Part shown: positions 41,988 through 50,771 of the stretch, piece by piece
Position numbering within the stretch: position 1 is the stretch's first letter
Layout of the letters: each line of letters opens with the position of its first letter
Assembly: GCF_000429425.1 (NCBI RefSeq)
Contig: NZ_AUBV01000004.1
Span: 372,001-436,000 of the forward strand
DNA from: Algoriphagus mannitolivorans DSM 15301
GTDB lineage: Bacteria; Bacteroidota; Bacteroidia; Cytophagales; Cyclobacteriaceae
Direction: 5' to 3'
DNA: 64,000 nucleotides
The notes under the pieces: generated by a model
Seen by the model: only the letters and a program-made list of their open reading frames with translations
Told to the model about the DNA's origin: nothing
Database searches by the model: none
Translations under genes and position numbers: made by a program

Positions 41988-44393
41988 ATGAACAGAACCA
42001 TTAAAAAAGTTGCCGTATTAGGTTCAGGTGTCATGGGATCCAGGATCGCATGCCATTTCGCCAATATCGGTGTACAGGTACTTTTATTGGATATTGTTCC
42101 TTTTGAGCTAACTAAAGAGGAACAAATCAAGGGATTGACCAAAGAGCATCCGGCAGTTCGGAACCGATTGGTCAATACAGCTTTGCAAAATACTTTGAAG
42201 TCAAATCCCTCAGCGATTTATGACAAGGCTTTTGCCTCCAGAATCACGACGGGAAATTTTGACGACGATCTACCCAAGATCAAGGATTACGACTGGGTGA
42301 TCGAGGTAGTGGTAGAGCGATTGGATATCAAGCAGCAGCTTTTCGAAAAAGTTGAGAAATTCAGAAAGCCCGGTTCCCTGATTACTTCCAACACTTCAGG
42401 GATCCCGATGCATTTGATGTGTGAAGGTAGAAGTGAAGATTTCCAGGTAAACTTTGCCGGAACGCACTTTTTCAATCCCCCACGGTATCTCAGACTTTTG
42501 GAGATTATTCCCGGACCCAAAACCAATCCCGAAATCATTGATTTCTTGATGGATTATGGGGATAGATTTTTGGGGAAAGAGACAGTACTCTGTAAAGATA
42601 CGCCGGCATTTATTGCCAACCGGATCGGTGTGTATGCGATCATTTCCGGAATGCATGCCATCGAAAAAATGGGCTTTGGAGTCTCCGAAGTGGATAAATT
42701 GACAGGACCTGTAATTGGTAGAGCCAAGTCAGCGACTTTCCGAACCATGGACGTGGTCGGACTCGATACCACCGTCAATGTGGCCAATAACCTGTACAAA
42801 GCACTTCCACACGATGAATCCCGTGATAAATTCAAATTGCCAAAAATTGTAGAAGTCCTCTACAACAACAAATGGTTTGGAGATAAGACCGGACAGGGAT
42901 ATTTCAAAATGATCCGTCATAAGGACGGGCGCAAAGAACTCAAAGAACTGGATTTCCAGACTTTTGAATACAAGGACGTTGAAAAGCCAAAATTTAAGGC
43001 TCTTGAAGCTTCCAAAGACATCGAAGACCTCAAGAAACGCATCAAATTCCTTGTCAATTTTGAAGATAGAGCAGGAGAATTTTATCGTGCTTCTTTCTAT
43101 GACTTATTCAAGTACTGTTCAAACCGAATTCCGGAAATTTCCGATGAGCTCTATAGAATTGACCAAGCAGTTTGCGCAGGTTTTGGTTGGGAATTAGGAC
43201 CCTTCGAAACCTGGGATGTATTAGGCGTCAAGGAGACTGTAGAAAGAATGGAAGCTGCAGGAGAAAAAGCAGCTCCTTGGGTACATGAAATGCTCTCTGC
43301 AGGAAATGAGTCTTTTTACAAAGTCATTGGAGGGAAAAAGCATTTCTACGATATCCCTTCCAAATCTTACCAAGAAATCCCTGGAATTGAAGATTTCATC
43401 ATTTTGGATACGCTGAAGTCCTCGGGCAAAAAAGTCTGGGGAAATCCAGGAGCAAGTATATATGATTTGGGTGACGAGGTTATCGGTTTGGAATTCCATA
43501 CCAAGATGAACTCTATGGGCGCCGAAGTCATCGAGGGGATCAACACTGCCATTGGAATGGCAGAAAAGTCATACAAAGGACTGGTTATTGGTAATGAAGG
43601 AGGCAATTTCTCCGCAGGAGCCAATTTGGCGATGCTGTTTATGTTTGCCGGTGACCAGGATTTTGATGAGATCAACATGATGATTGCCCAATTCCAGAAT
43701 ACCATGATGCGGGCAAGATATTCCTCTATTCCTGTGGTAGTTGCCCCACACAATATGGCTTTGGGGGGAGGATGTGAACTTTCTCTCCACTCTGATCATA
43801 TCCAGGCTCATGCTGAATTGTATATGGGATTAGTGGAAGTCGGAGTAGGATTGATTCCTGCTGGAGGCGGCACCAAGGAGATGACGCTTCGTTTTTCCAA
43901 CAGTGTAATGAACGGAGATGTTGAGCTTAATCAGCTTCAGGAATATTTCATGAATATCGCCACCGCGAAGGTTTCTACTTCAGCGGAAGAAGCTAGGGGA
44001 TTGGGATACTTGAGAAAAACCGATGGAATCACGTTGAACCGAAAAAGGCAACTGGCCGATGCGAAAGCCAAGGTACTTTCCCTATCTGATTTGGGATACT
44101 CTCAGCCCGTCCAGCAAACCAATATCAAGGTCTTGGGCAAAACTTCCCTGGCCTTGTTTGAAGCCGGAATCACAGGAATGCTCTATGGCAACTATATCTC
44201 TGAACATGATGCCAAAATCGCAAGAAAATTAGCTTGGGTGATGTCAGGCGGTGATTTGTCCTCAGCCACAGAGGTGAGTGAGCAATACTTACTCGATTTG
44301 GAACGAGAAGCTTTCCTCAGCTTGACCGGAGAGCAAAAAACCCTCGAGCGTATTCACAGTATTTTGTTCAAAGGAAAACCTCTGAGAAACTAG
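41988..44393 (+). CDS. 3-hydroxyacyl-CoA dehydrogenase / enoyl-CoA hydratase fusion
   Basis: Bifunctional beta-oxidation enzyme (801 aa). The N-terminal half is the NAD-binding hydroxyacyl-CoA dehydrogenase (VLGSGVMGSRIACHFANIG, then GTHFFNPPRYLRLLEII and the C-terminal dehydrogenase domain). The last third is a crotonase domain (GNFSAGANLAMLF, then MALGGGCELSLHSDH and EVGVGLIPAGGGTKE). The domain order is reversed compared with E. coli FadB/FadJ, where crotonase comes first. The TAG stop codon coincides with the outer end of the left inverted repeat of the four-helix-bundle insert. Confidence 0.93.
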   Translation: MNRTIKKVAVLGSGVMGSRIACHFANIGVQVLLLDIVPFELTKEEQIKGLTKEHPAVRNRLVNTALQNTLKSNPSAIYDKAFASRITTGNFDDDLPKIKDYDWVIEVVVERLDIKQQLFEKVEKFRKPGSLITSNTSGIPMHLMCEGRSEDFQVNFAGTHFFNPPRYLRLLEIIPGPKTNPEIIDFLMDYGDRFLGKETVLCKDTPAFIANRIGVYAIISGMHAIEKMGFGVSEVDKLTGPVIGRAKSATFRTMDVVGLDTTVNVANNLYKALPHDESRDKFKLPKIVEVLYNNKWFGDKTGQGYFKMIRHKDGRKELKELDFQTFEYKDVEKPKFKALEASKDIEDLKKRIKFLVNFEDRAGEFYRASFYDLFKYCSNRIPEISDELYRIDQAVCAGFGWELGPFETWDVLGVKETVERMEAAGEKAAPWVHEMLSAGNESFYKVIGGKKHFYDIPSKSYQEIPGIEDFIILDTLKSSGKKVWGNPGASIYDLGDEVIGLEFHTKMNSMGAEVIEGINTAIGMAEKSYKGLVIGNEGGNFSAGANLAMLFMFAGDQDFDEINMMIAQFQNTMMRARYSSIPVVVAPHNMALGGGCELSLHSDHIQAHAELYMGLVEVGVGLIPAGGGTKEMTLRFSNSVMNGDVELNQLQEYFMNIATAKVSTSAEEARGLGYLRKTDGITLNRKRQLADAKAKVLSLSDLGYSQPVQQTNIKVLGKTSLALFEAGITGMLYGNYISEHDAKIARKLAWVMSGGDLSSATEVSEQYLLDLEREAFLSLTGEQKTLERIHSILFKGKPLRN

Positions 44394-44430
44394 AGCCAAG
44401 AATCGAGAGTCAAGAGTCAAGAAGTAAGAA
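44391..44430. repeat. Left imperfect inverted repeat of the four-helix-bundle insert
   Basis: Begins TAGAGCC and continues with loosely repeated GAGTCAA/AAGAATC words. The reverse complement of 44845-44888 also begins TAGAGCC and continues with related CAAGA/GAGACAAG words. Its first three bases are the stop codon of the preceding gene. Confidence 0.65.
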
Positions 44431-44466
44431 ATTAAATCCTGAAAAAGATTTTAAACAAATCCGAAA

Positions 44467-44838
44467 ATGAGACTTAAACATAATTTCAAGAACCTGAAAG
44501 TTTGGCAAAAAGCAGTGGATTTAGCTGTCAATGTGTATGAATTGACTATATCATTTCCTTCTGAAGAAAGGTTTGGGATTACTTCTCAAATGAGAAGGTG
44601 CAGTGTATCTATTCCATCAAATATTGCAGAGGGAACAGCTAGAAATTCTTCAAAATCATTTTCGAATTGTTTGGATATCAGTTTAGGAGAAAGTTTCGAA
44701 TTAGAAACTCAAGGAATTATTGCCAGAAGAGTTGGAATCCTAAGTGAAGAAAGGTTCACCACATTCAGTGAAGAGCTTTCTGAAGTTCAGAAAATGATAA
44801 TTGGATTAAAAAACACCATAGAGGAAAATCCTTATTAG
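44467..44838 (+). CDS. Four-helix-bundle protein (S23 / intervening-sequence family)
   Basis: 123-aa protein of the 23S rRNA-intervening-sequence (S23, four helix bundle) family. Typical segments: FKNLKVWQKAVDLAVNVYEL, then SFPSEERFGITSQMRRCSVS and IPSNIAEGTARNSSKSFSN. In some bacteria such genes sit inside 23S rRNA; in Bacteroidota they are found scattered, and a related protein (Avd) works with diversity-generating retroelements. No rRNA or reverse transcriptase is nearby here. It interrupts a catabolic operon and is bounded by inverted repeats. Molecular function unknown. Confidence 0.88.
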   Translation: MRLKHNFKNLKVWQKAVDLAVNVYELTISFPSEERFGITSQMRRCSVSIPSNIAEGTARNSSKSFSNCLDISLGESFELETQGIIARRVGILSEERFTTFSEELSEVQKMIIGLKNTIEENPY

Positions 44839-44844
44839 GCAGAT

Positions 44845-44888
44845 TCAATCTTGATTCTTGTCTCTAGGATCTTGTTTCTCGGGCTCTA
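44845..44888. repeat. Right imperfect inverted repeat of the four-helix-bundle insert
   Basis: Ends GGGCTCTA, the complement of the outer TAGAGCC of the left repeat, with CTTGATTC/CTTGT words inside. Lies 30 bases before the thiolase start. Confidence 0.65.
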
Positions 44889-44918
44889 AAAGACATTTAA
44901 AAACTAAAAAAACAACTA

Positions 44919-46094
44919 ATGGAAGCATATATAATAAACGGATATAGATCAGCAGTTGGCAAGTCCAAAAAGGGAGGTTTTAGATTTTATCGACCGGATG
45001 ATTTGGCTGCAGATGTGATCAAGCATTTGGTTGCAAATACCCCAGGCCTTGAAGCAAAAATGGTGGATGACCTGATCGTCGGAAATGCGGTGCCAGAGGC
45101 AGAACAAGGAATGCAGATGGGAAGAATGATTTCTCTTCTGGCCTTAGGAATTGACAATCCAGGATTTATCATGAATCGATATTGCGGATCTGGTGTAGAG
45201 GCCATAGCCTTAGCAGTAGGTAAAGTCAAAGCCGGAATGGCGGATTGTATTATCGCCGGCGGGACAGAATCTATGTCTCTTGTTCCTATGATGGGTTACA
45301 AGACTGCCCTGAATTACAAAATAGCGACCCAAACTCCAAACTATTACCTCAGTATGGGTTTGACTGCAGAGGAATTGGCAAAAGACTATAGCATAACCAG
45401 GGAGGAAGCAGATGCTTTCTCCGTGAGATCTCATGAAAAAGCTTTGGCAGCGATTTCATCAGGCAAATTCAAAGATGAAATAGTTCCAGTGGAAGTAGAA
45501 GAGACCTATTTGGATGATAAAGGGAAAAAGAAAACCCGAAAGTTTGTCGTCGATACAGATGAAGGTCCAAGAGAAGGAACAACTCTGGAAGTCCTAGCAG
45601 GATTAAAGCCGGCCTTCAAAATGGGAGGTCAGGTGACTGCAGGTAATTCTTCCCAAACTTCCGATGGAGCAGCATTTGTGGTCGTGATGTCTGAGCGATT
45701 GATGAAATCACTAGGTCTGGATCCTATCGCAAGAATGATGTCTTATTCTGTGGCAGGGGTTGACCCTAGAATTATGGGAATTGGGCCTAAAGAAGCTGTT
45801 CCAAAAGCTTTGAAGCAGGCCGGCCTTTCCCTCCAGGATATTGACTTGATTGAGCTCAACGAAGCCTTTGCAGCACAGGCACTGGCAGTGATTAAATCCT
45901 TGGATATGAATCCTGATAAAGTAAATGTGAATGGAGGTGCTGTGGCACTCGGTCACCCGCTGGGATGTACAGGAGCCAAGTTATCTGTTCAGCTTTTCAA
46001 TGAGTTGAGAAGACAGAATAAAAAATATGGAATGGTCACAGCCTGCGTCGGCGGTGGTCAGGGAGTTGCCGGGATATACGAGTTGCTGAAGTAA
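44919..46094 (+). CDS. Acetyl-CoA acyltransferase (thiolase)
   Basis: Thiolytic cleavage of 3-ketoacyl-CoA, last step of beta-oxidation (391 aa). The nucleophilic Cys lies in NRYCGSGVEAIAL. The second set is NEAFAAQALAV, GGAVALGHPLGCTGA (His) and TACVGGGQG (Cys). Gene order with the FadJ-type fusion and acyl-CoA dehydrogenase argues for degradation rather than acetoacetyl-CoA synthesis. About 100 bases follow before the next gene, containing degenerate repeat words. Confidence 0.94.
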   Translation: MEAYIINGYRSAVGKSKKGGFRFYRPDDLAADVIKHLVANTPGLEAKMVDDLIVGNAVPEAEQGMQMGRMISLLALGIDNPGFIMNRYCGSGVEAIALAVGKVKAGMADCIIAGGTESMSLVPMMGYKTALNYKIATQTPNYYLSMGLTAEELAKDYSITREEADAFSVRSHEKALAAISSGKFKDEIVPVEVEETYLDDKGKKKTRKFVVDTDEGPREGTTLEVLAGLKPAFKMGGQVTAGNSSQTSDGAAFVVVMSERLMKSLGLDPIARMMSYSVAGVDPRIMGIGPKEAVPKALKQAGLSLQDIDLIELNEAFAAQALAVIKSLDMNPDKVNVNGGAVALGHPLGCTGAKLSVQLFNELRRQNKKYGMVTACVGGGQGVAGIYELLK

Positions 46095-46198
46095 AGACCC
46101 TTCGCAATTCGAGCTTCAACATTCAGTGTTCTTTTTAGAAGAATATCGAATGGAGAACTCCGAATCAAGAATAAAGAAGAAACAGAAAATTTAACCAT

Positions 46199-47992
46199 AT
46201 GACTACTTTATCAAAAACTATCCAAGGAGGAGAATTTCTCATCCGGGAAACAGTGGCTCAGGATGTATTTATCCCAGAAGAATTTACCGAAGAGCAAAAA
46301 ATGATGGCACAGGCTTGTCAGGATTTCATCGACACGGAGATCACTCCTAAAATCGAGGAAATTGACAGCATGAAAAACCCTGACTTGGTTCCGAGCATTT
46401 TCAAAAAGTCCGGAGAATTGGGTCTTTTGGGTGTATCCGTTCCTGAGGAATACGGAGGACTTGGTATGAGCTTCAACACCTCTATGTTAATTGCTGACAT
46501 TATCGGTGCTGCTGGGTCTTTTTCTACCACTTATGGAGCACATACGGGAATTGGTACCTTGCCGATTCTTTACTATGGCACTGAAGAACAAAAGCAAAAA
46601 TACCTTCCAAAACTAGCGACTGGAGAATGGGCAGCATGCTATTGTTTGACCGAACCTGATGCAGGTTCTGATGCAAACAGCGGCAAAACCAAAGCTACTC
46701 TCTCCGCGGATGGAAAAACCTACCTGATAAATGGTCAGAAAATGTGGATCTCCAATGCGGGCTTTGCAGATCTTTTTATTGTGTTTGCCAAGATTGAAGA
46801 CGACAAAAATCTGACCGCCTTCATTGTTGAAAAGACCTTTGGTGGAATCACCATGAATGAAGAAGAAAAAAAGATGGGTATTAAGGGTTCTTCTACCCGT
46901 CAGGTATTTTTCAACGACTGTCCGGTTCCGGCTGAAAATATGCTTTCTGAAAGAGGAAACGGATTCAAAATCGCAGTAAACGTCCTTAACGTCGGTCGTG
47001 TCAAACTAGGAGCAGGTGTATTGGGTGGAGTTCGTACAGTAATTTCCAAATCCATCGCTTACTCAACCGAAAGACGTCAGTTTGGAGTAAGCATCAATAC
47101 TTTTGGAGCCATTAAATCCAAATTGGCTGAAATGGCAATCCGCACTTTCGTCAGTGAATCTTTGTCTTACCGCGCTGGTCAGGATATTGAAGATCACATG
47201 GACGCTTTGGCTGCGGAGGGTCTTTCTGACGCTGAAGCCAAGCTTAAAGCTTTGGAACAATTTTCCATCGAGTGTGCCATTTCTAAAATCCATGGTTCCG
47301 AAGTGTTGGATTACGTGGTGGATCAAGGCGTACAGATTTATGGAGGCATGGGTTATTCCGCTGAGGCTCCTATGGAAAGAGCTTATCGGGATGCCAGGAT
47401 TTCCAGAATTTATGAAGGCACCAATGAAATCAACCGCATGCTGATGGTGGGAATGATTTTGAAGCGTGCGATGAAAGGGGAGATTAATTTGTTTGAACCG
47501 GCAATGGCTGTTGCAGCAGAGCTGACCTCCGTTCCTTCTTTCGAGACGATTGATGCTTCAGAGCTTTTCGCAGTAGAAAAAGATATTCTCAAGAAGCTGA
47601 AAAAAGTATTTCTGATGGTCGGCGGTAAGGCCGCTATGGCTCTTCAGGATAAAATTGAGGACGAGCAGGAAATCATGATGAATCTTGCAGATGTGATGAC
47701 TGAGATCTATGCTGCTGAATCCGGAATTCTCCGTGCCGAAAAGCTGGCCCTTCAGAAAGGTGAAGAAAATGCCAAATATCAAATTGCCATGGCGAGAGTT
47801 TACCTTTATGAGGCGATCGATAAGATCGAGGCTGCAGCTAAGGAAGCAATCGTTTCCTTTGCAAAAGGTGACGAGCAAAAAGTCATGCTAATGGGATTGA
47901 AGAGATTTACCAAGCCTGATTTTATCAACGTCAAGGAACTCAGAAGAGAAATAGCTGACTATATGATAGCAGAAGGAAAATATCCTTTCTAA
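46199..47992 (+). CDS. Acyl-CoA dehydrogenase with C-terminal extension
   Basis: FAD enzyme for the first step of beta-oxidation (597 aa). Motifs: ACYCLTEPDAGSDANSGKTK, WISNAGFADLFIVFA, RRQFGVSINTFGAIK and YGGMGYSAEAPMERAYRDAR. The catalytic Glu is in YEGTNEINRM. A C-terminal helical extension of about 170 residues makes it longer than short- and medium-chain enzymes; this resembles very-long-chain types. It is the last gene of the operon and is followed by a strong terminator. Confidence 0.94.
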   Translation: MTTLSKTIQGGEFLIRETVAQDVFIPEEFTEEQKMMAQACQDFIDTEITPKIEEIDSMKNPDLVPSIFKKSGELGLLGVSVPEEYGGLGMSFNTSMLIADIIGAAGSFSTTYGAHTGIGTLPILYYGTEEQKQKYLPKLATGEWAACYCLTEPDAGSDANSGKTKATLSADGKTYLINGQKMWISNAGFADLFIVFAKIEDDKNLTAFIVEKTFGGITMNEEEKKMGIKGSSTRQVFFNDCPVPAENMLSERGNGFKIAVNVLNVGRVKLGAGVLGGVRTVISKSIAYSTERRQFGVSINTFGAIKSKLAEMAIRTFVSESLSYRAGQDIEDHMDALAAEGLSDAEAKLKALEQFSIECAISKIHGSEVLDYVVDQGVQIYGGMGYSAEAPMERAYRDARISRIYEGTNEINRMLMVGMILKRAMKGEINLFEPAMAVAAELTSVPSFETIDASELFAVEKDILKKLKKVFLMVGGKAAMALQDKIEDEQEIMMNLADVMTEIYAAESGILRAEKLALQKGEENAKYQIAMARVYLYEAIDKIEAAAKEAIVSFAKGDEQKVMLMGLKRFTKPDFINVKELRREIADYMIAEGKYPF

Positions 47993-48007
47993 AAAAAGTA
48001 AGATTGC

Positions 48008-48043
48008 AAAAGCCTCCGGAAAAGCTATTCGGAGGCTTTTTTT
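48008..48043 (+). terminator. Terminator of the beta-oxidation operon
   Basis: AAAAGCCTCCG pairs with CGGAGGCTTTT around an 11-base loop and runs into a T tract. It starts 16 bases after the acyl-CoA dehydrogenase stop. Confidence 0.92.
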
Positions 48044-48141
48044 GTTTTTGGTATTGAAAAAATGAAGGGGTTTTTAGGAACTACTTCGATTATTTAGCCC
48101 AAGTTCTTAAAGGCAAATATTAATTTTTCCATTTTTCCTTC

Positions 48142-48149
48142 TAATTTTG
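48142..48149 (+). promoter_or_regulatory. Candidate -7 box upstream of kdgK
   Basis: TAATTTTG fits TAnnTTTG and is 90 bases upstream of the start. No TTG at the -33 distance was found. The rest of 48044-48238 shows no gene. Confidence 0.3.
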
Positions 48150-48238
48150 GCCAGGACCTTAGCCCTACCTGCCGGCTGAGAATTTTTTCTCGACAATCTC
48201 CTTCCTATTTCTTAACCCTTCTCAAAACTTCAATTTTG

Positions 48239-49234
48239 ATGAAAAAACGTATCATTACGCTTGGCGAAGTCATGCTTAGACTTTCCACGCCAGGCCATCA
48301 TCGCTTTGTCAATGCCAATTCATTTGAGGCGGTATATGGGGGAGCTGAAGCAAATGTTGCTATTTCTCTAGCCAATTGGGATTGTTCTGTGGCGCACATT
48401 ACGGCCCTTCCCAATCACGAAATAGGGGACGCGGTAAAAAGATACCTTAGCTCCTCTGGGGTGGACACTTCTTATCTTCAATTCAGTCCCGGCAGAATGG
48501 GATTGTATTTTGTCGAAAACGGAGCAATGCAAAGGTCTTCCAAGATCATTTACGACCGATTTGACTCTGTTTTTGCCAATTTCGACTTTTCGAAGCTGGA
48601 TTGGGAGCAGATTTTCCAAGGATCGGATTGGTTTCATTGGACGGGGATTACCCCAGCGATCTCTGCATCAGCAGCAAAGGTTTGCAAAGAGGCGGTGCTC
48701 GCTGCAGAAAAACTCGGGGTAAAAATTAGCGCTGACATCAATTACAGAAGAAACCTTTGGCAATACGGAAAGCAGCCAATGGACATCATGCCTGAGCTAA
48801 TTCGTCCTTCACACCTGATAATTGCCGGATTAACGGACTTTGAAAACTGCATGGGCATCCAAACAGACAATTACGAGGAAGCCTGTCAGGCTGCGAAGGA
48901 GTTTTGTCCTAATCTGGCCTATGTTTCCACGACTTCAAGAAAATCCATAAGTGCCTCAGAGAATAAATTAAAAGGGAAATTGTGGAATACTGAGACGTTT
49001 TTGAAGTCCAAATCTTACCGCATGAGTCATATCGTGGATCGGATTGGAGGAGGAGATGCCTTTATGGCTGGATTGATTTATGGGCTGCTGCATTTTAAAG
49101 ATCAGGAGGCGATTGATTTTGCAGTTGCAGCTTCAGTTCTCAAACATTCCATCCCGGGTGATGCCAACTTGGTGTCCATAGAAGAGGTGAATCATTTAAT
49201 CAAAGGGGAAAACGTCGGAAAATTATTACGCTAA
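48239..49234 (+). CDS. kdgK: 2-dehydro-3-deoxygluconate kinase (PfkB family)
   Basis: Phosphorylates KDG to KDPG (331 aa). PfkB features: N-terminal GEVMLRLSTPGHHRFVNAN and YGGAEANVAISLANW, and the C-terminal anion-hole signature DRIGGGDAFMAGL with the catalytic Asp. The ATG at 48239 was chosen; the frame reaches back one codon to a TTG. The KDPG aldolase starts two bases after the stop, so the two are coupled. Position at the front of the alginate locus identifies the substrate as KDG from alginate rather than a general sugar. Confidence 0.92.
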   Translation: MKKRIITLGEVMLRLSTPGHHRFVNANSFEAVYGGAEANVAISLANWDCSVAHITALPNHEIGDAVKRYLSSSGVDTSYLQFSPGRMGLYFVENGAMQRSSKIIYDRFDSVFANFDFSKLDWEQIFQGSDWFHWTGITPAISASAAKVCKEAVLAAEKLGVKISADINYRRNLWQYGKQPMDIMPELIRPSHLIIAGLTDFENCMGIQTDNYEEACQAAKEFCPNLAYVSTTSRKSISASENKLKGKLWNTETFLKSKSYRMSHIVDRIGGGDAFMAGLIYGLLHFKDQEAIDFAVAASVLKHSIPGDANLVSIEEVNHLIKGENVGKLLR

Positions 49235-49236
49235 TC

Positions 49237-49896
49237 ATGAAAAAGTTATTTAATCCAATTTTGGAAATCATGTCTGAGACAGGGATGATTCCGGTATTTA
49301 GCCACTCCGATGTTGCAAAATCCCTGTCGGTGATGACAGCTTGCTATGCGGGAGGAATTAGGGTTTTTGAATTCACTGATCGGAATGAAAATTCCCTGGA
49401 AGTTTTTAAAGAATTGAAAAAGCAGGCTCCCAAATTTCCAGGTTTATACCTCGGTATTGGGACAATTTTCACCCAAGAGCAAGCTCAAAGTTTTATCGAG
49501 GCAGAAGCGGACTTTATTGTTTCCCCAGCTTTGATTCCAGAAGTAGCAGAAATATCTGAAAAAGCCGAAGTGATGTGGGTGCCCGGCTGTGGGACGATCA
49601 CAGAAGTGTATCAAGCGAAAAAAATGGGAGCAAAACTGGTCAAAGCCTTTCCAGGAAATGTTTTGGGTCCTGAATTTATTGCTGCCGCAAAATCCGTAAT
49701 TCCTGACTTGCATTACATGCCAACCGGAGGAGTGGAGCCAACTTCGGAGAACCTGGAGCGTTGGTTTAAAGCAGGAGTAACATGTGTTGGAATGGGTTCT
49801 CAACTCTTTAAAAAAGAATGGATTGAGAAAGAAGAATATCAAAAACTTCAAGGTGCTGTCAGTGAAACGCTTAGAATCATAAAAAAATTTAATTGA
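49237..49896 (+). CDS. eda: KDPG/KHG aldolase
   Basis: Splits KDPG to pyruvate and glyceraldehyde-3-phosphate (219 aa). The Schiff-base lysine is Lys136 in AKLVKAFPGNVLGP. Other family features are VFEFTDRNENSLEV, LGIGTIFTQEQAQ, the Glu/Pro-rich VSPALIPEVAE and PTGGVEPTSENL with GVGS-like CVGMGSQLF. It is the second gene of the kdgK-eda pair and is followed by a strong terminator. This completes the alginate route to central metabolism. Confidence 0.94.
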   Translation: MKKLFNPILEIMSETGMIPVFSHSDVAKSLSVMTACYAGGIRVFEFTDRNENSLEVFKELKKQAPKFPGLYLGIGTIFTQEQAQSFIEAEADFIVSPALIPEVAEISEKAEVMWVPGCGTITEVYQAKKMGAKLVKAFPGNVLGPEFIAAAKSVIPDLHYMPTGGVEPTSENLERWFKAGVTCVGMGSQLFKKEWIEKEEYQKLQGAVSETLRIIKKFN

Positions 49897-49919
49897 TAAA
49901 AATAGCGAATACGTCCTGA

Positions 49920-49955
49920 ATGAGCGGTTTTTTCCAAGACCGCTCATTTTTTTTT
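49920..49955 (+). terminator. Terminator after kdgK-eda
   Basis: ATGAGCGGT pairs perfectly with ACCGCTCAT around a ten-base loop, followed by eight T residues. It separates kdgK-eda from the regulator gene. Confidence 0.92.
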
Positions 49956-50001
49956 ACCCAACTGGGAAAAAATATTTGGAGCATAAATTTTTTTATTCAA
50001 A

Positions 50002-50030
50002 ATTGGTCAACCAATAATTGGTTAACCAAT
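50002..50030. promoter_or_regulatory. Twin GntR/FadR-type operators
   Basis: ATTGGTCAACCAAT at 50002-50015 and the perfect palindrome ATTGGTTAACCAAT at 50017-50030, one base apart. They lie six bases before the ATG at 50036. The TGGTnnACCA core is the usual type for FadR-subfamily regulators, so autorepression is likely. Confidence 0.8.
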
Positions 50031-50035
50031 CTAAG

Positions 50036-50731
50036 ATGGAGACCCTAAATAACTTCAAAGAAATAAAAATCGATAGTCCCGTAGACATCATTATCGGTCA
50101 GATTCGAGACTTGATAATATCCGGAGAATTAGTTCCGGGAGACAAACTTCCGCCAGAACGGAAATTGTCTGAAAAACTCGGAATCAGCAGAAGCTATGTC
50201 CGAGAAGCTATCAAAAAATTAGAATTCTACGGAATCGTCAAAACGCATCCTCAAAGTGGAACTGTGATCGCAGGTCTAGGAATCACTGCTTTGGAAGGAT
50301 TGATAACTGATGTTTTGAAAATGGAAGGAAGTGATTTTCATTCCCTGATCGAAACCCGACTGATTCTGGAGGCCCAAACAGCAAAATTTGCAGCTATCCG
50401 CAGAACGGAAAGTGATATTGAAGAGCTGGAAGAGGCATTGTCCCTCTATGAAGCAAAGGTAAAAGTAGGAGAGCAAGCCATTGATGAGGATCTACTATTC
50501 CACATCAAAATAGCCGAATCAAGCAAGAACAATGTCTTGAAATCCCTCATGCTGATCGTGACTCCGGATATTTTGACGCATTTCACCAAGCACAATGTCT
50601 GCGGTGGAGGAAAGCCATTCGGAGCCTTGCAAGAGCACAAAGAAATTTTGGAACATATCAAAAATCAAGATCCAGAGATGGCTGAAAAGGCCATGATCAA
50701 TCATTTATCGGATATCATCAATAAAAAGTGA
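50036..50731 (+). CDS. GntR-family (FadR subfamily) transcriptional regulator
   Basis: Probable controller of the alginate locus (231 aa). The N-terminal winged helix is clear: IRDLIISGELVPGDKLPPER, then SRSYVREAIKKLEFYGIVKT. The C-terminal FCD domain binds a small metabolite (LIETRLILEAQTAKFAA, then HIKIAESSKNN). Candidate ligands are KDG or DEH; that is inference. The ATG at 50036 follows the twin operators; the frame extends to a TTG at 50018, which falls inside an operator and was rejected. Note there is no hybrid two-component or ECF-sigma regulator in the window. Confidence 0.9.
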   Translation: METLNNFKEIKIDSPVDIIIGQIRDLIISGELVPGDKLPPERKLSEKLGISRSYVREAIKKLEFYGIVKTHPQSGTVIAGLGITALEGLITDVLKMEGSDFHSLIETRLILEAQTAKFAAIRRTESDIEELEEALSLYEAKVKVGEQAIDEDLLFHIKIAESSKNNVLKSLMLIVTPDILTHFTKHNVCGGGKPFGALQEHKEILEHIKNQDPEMAEKAMINHLSDIINKK

Positions 50732-50752
50732 TTTGCCTATGCTAAAAAAAAA

Positions 50753-50771
50753 TGGTGGATAGAATCCACCA
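50753..50771. terminator. Hairpin or palindrome between the regulator and susC
   Basis: TGGTGGAT and ATCCACCA pair perfectly around AGA. It lacks a T run, so it may be a weak terminator or another protein-binding site for susC control. The rest of 50732-50937 shows no gene. Confidence 0.45.

Larger units (their letters stand above)
44391..44888 (+). mobile_element. Inverted-repeat-bounded four-helix-bundle insert
   Basis: About 500 bases between two imperfect inverted repeats that both start TAGAGCC at the outer edge. It sits between fadJ-type and thiolase genes of an otherwise tight operon and contains one four-helix-bundle (S23-like) gene. Mobility is inferred from the layout; no target duplication was established. 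Confidence 0.5.

Noticed and set aside
44467-44838. Diversity-generating retroelement (Avd-like protein)
   Set aside because: No reverse transcriptase, template repeat or variable target gene is nearby; only the four-helix-bundle family is shared.
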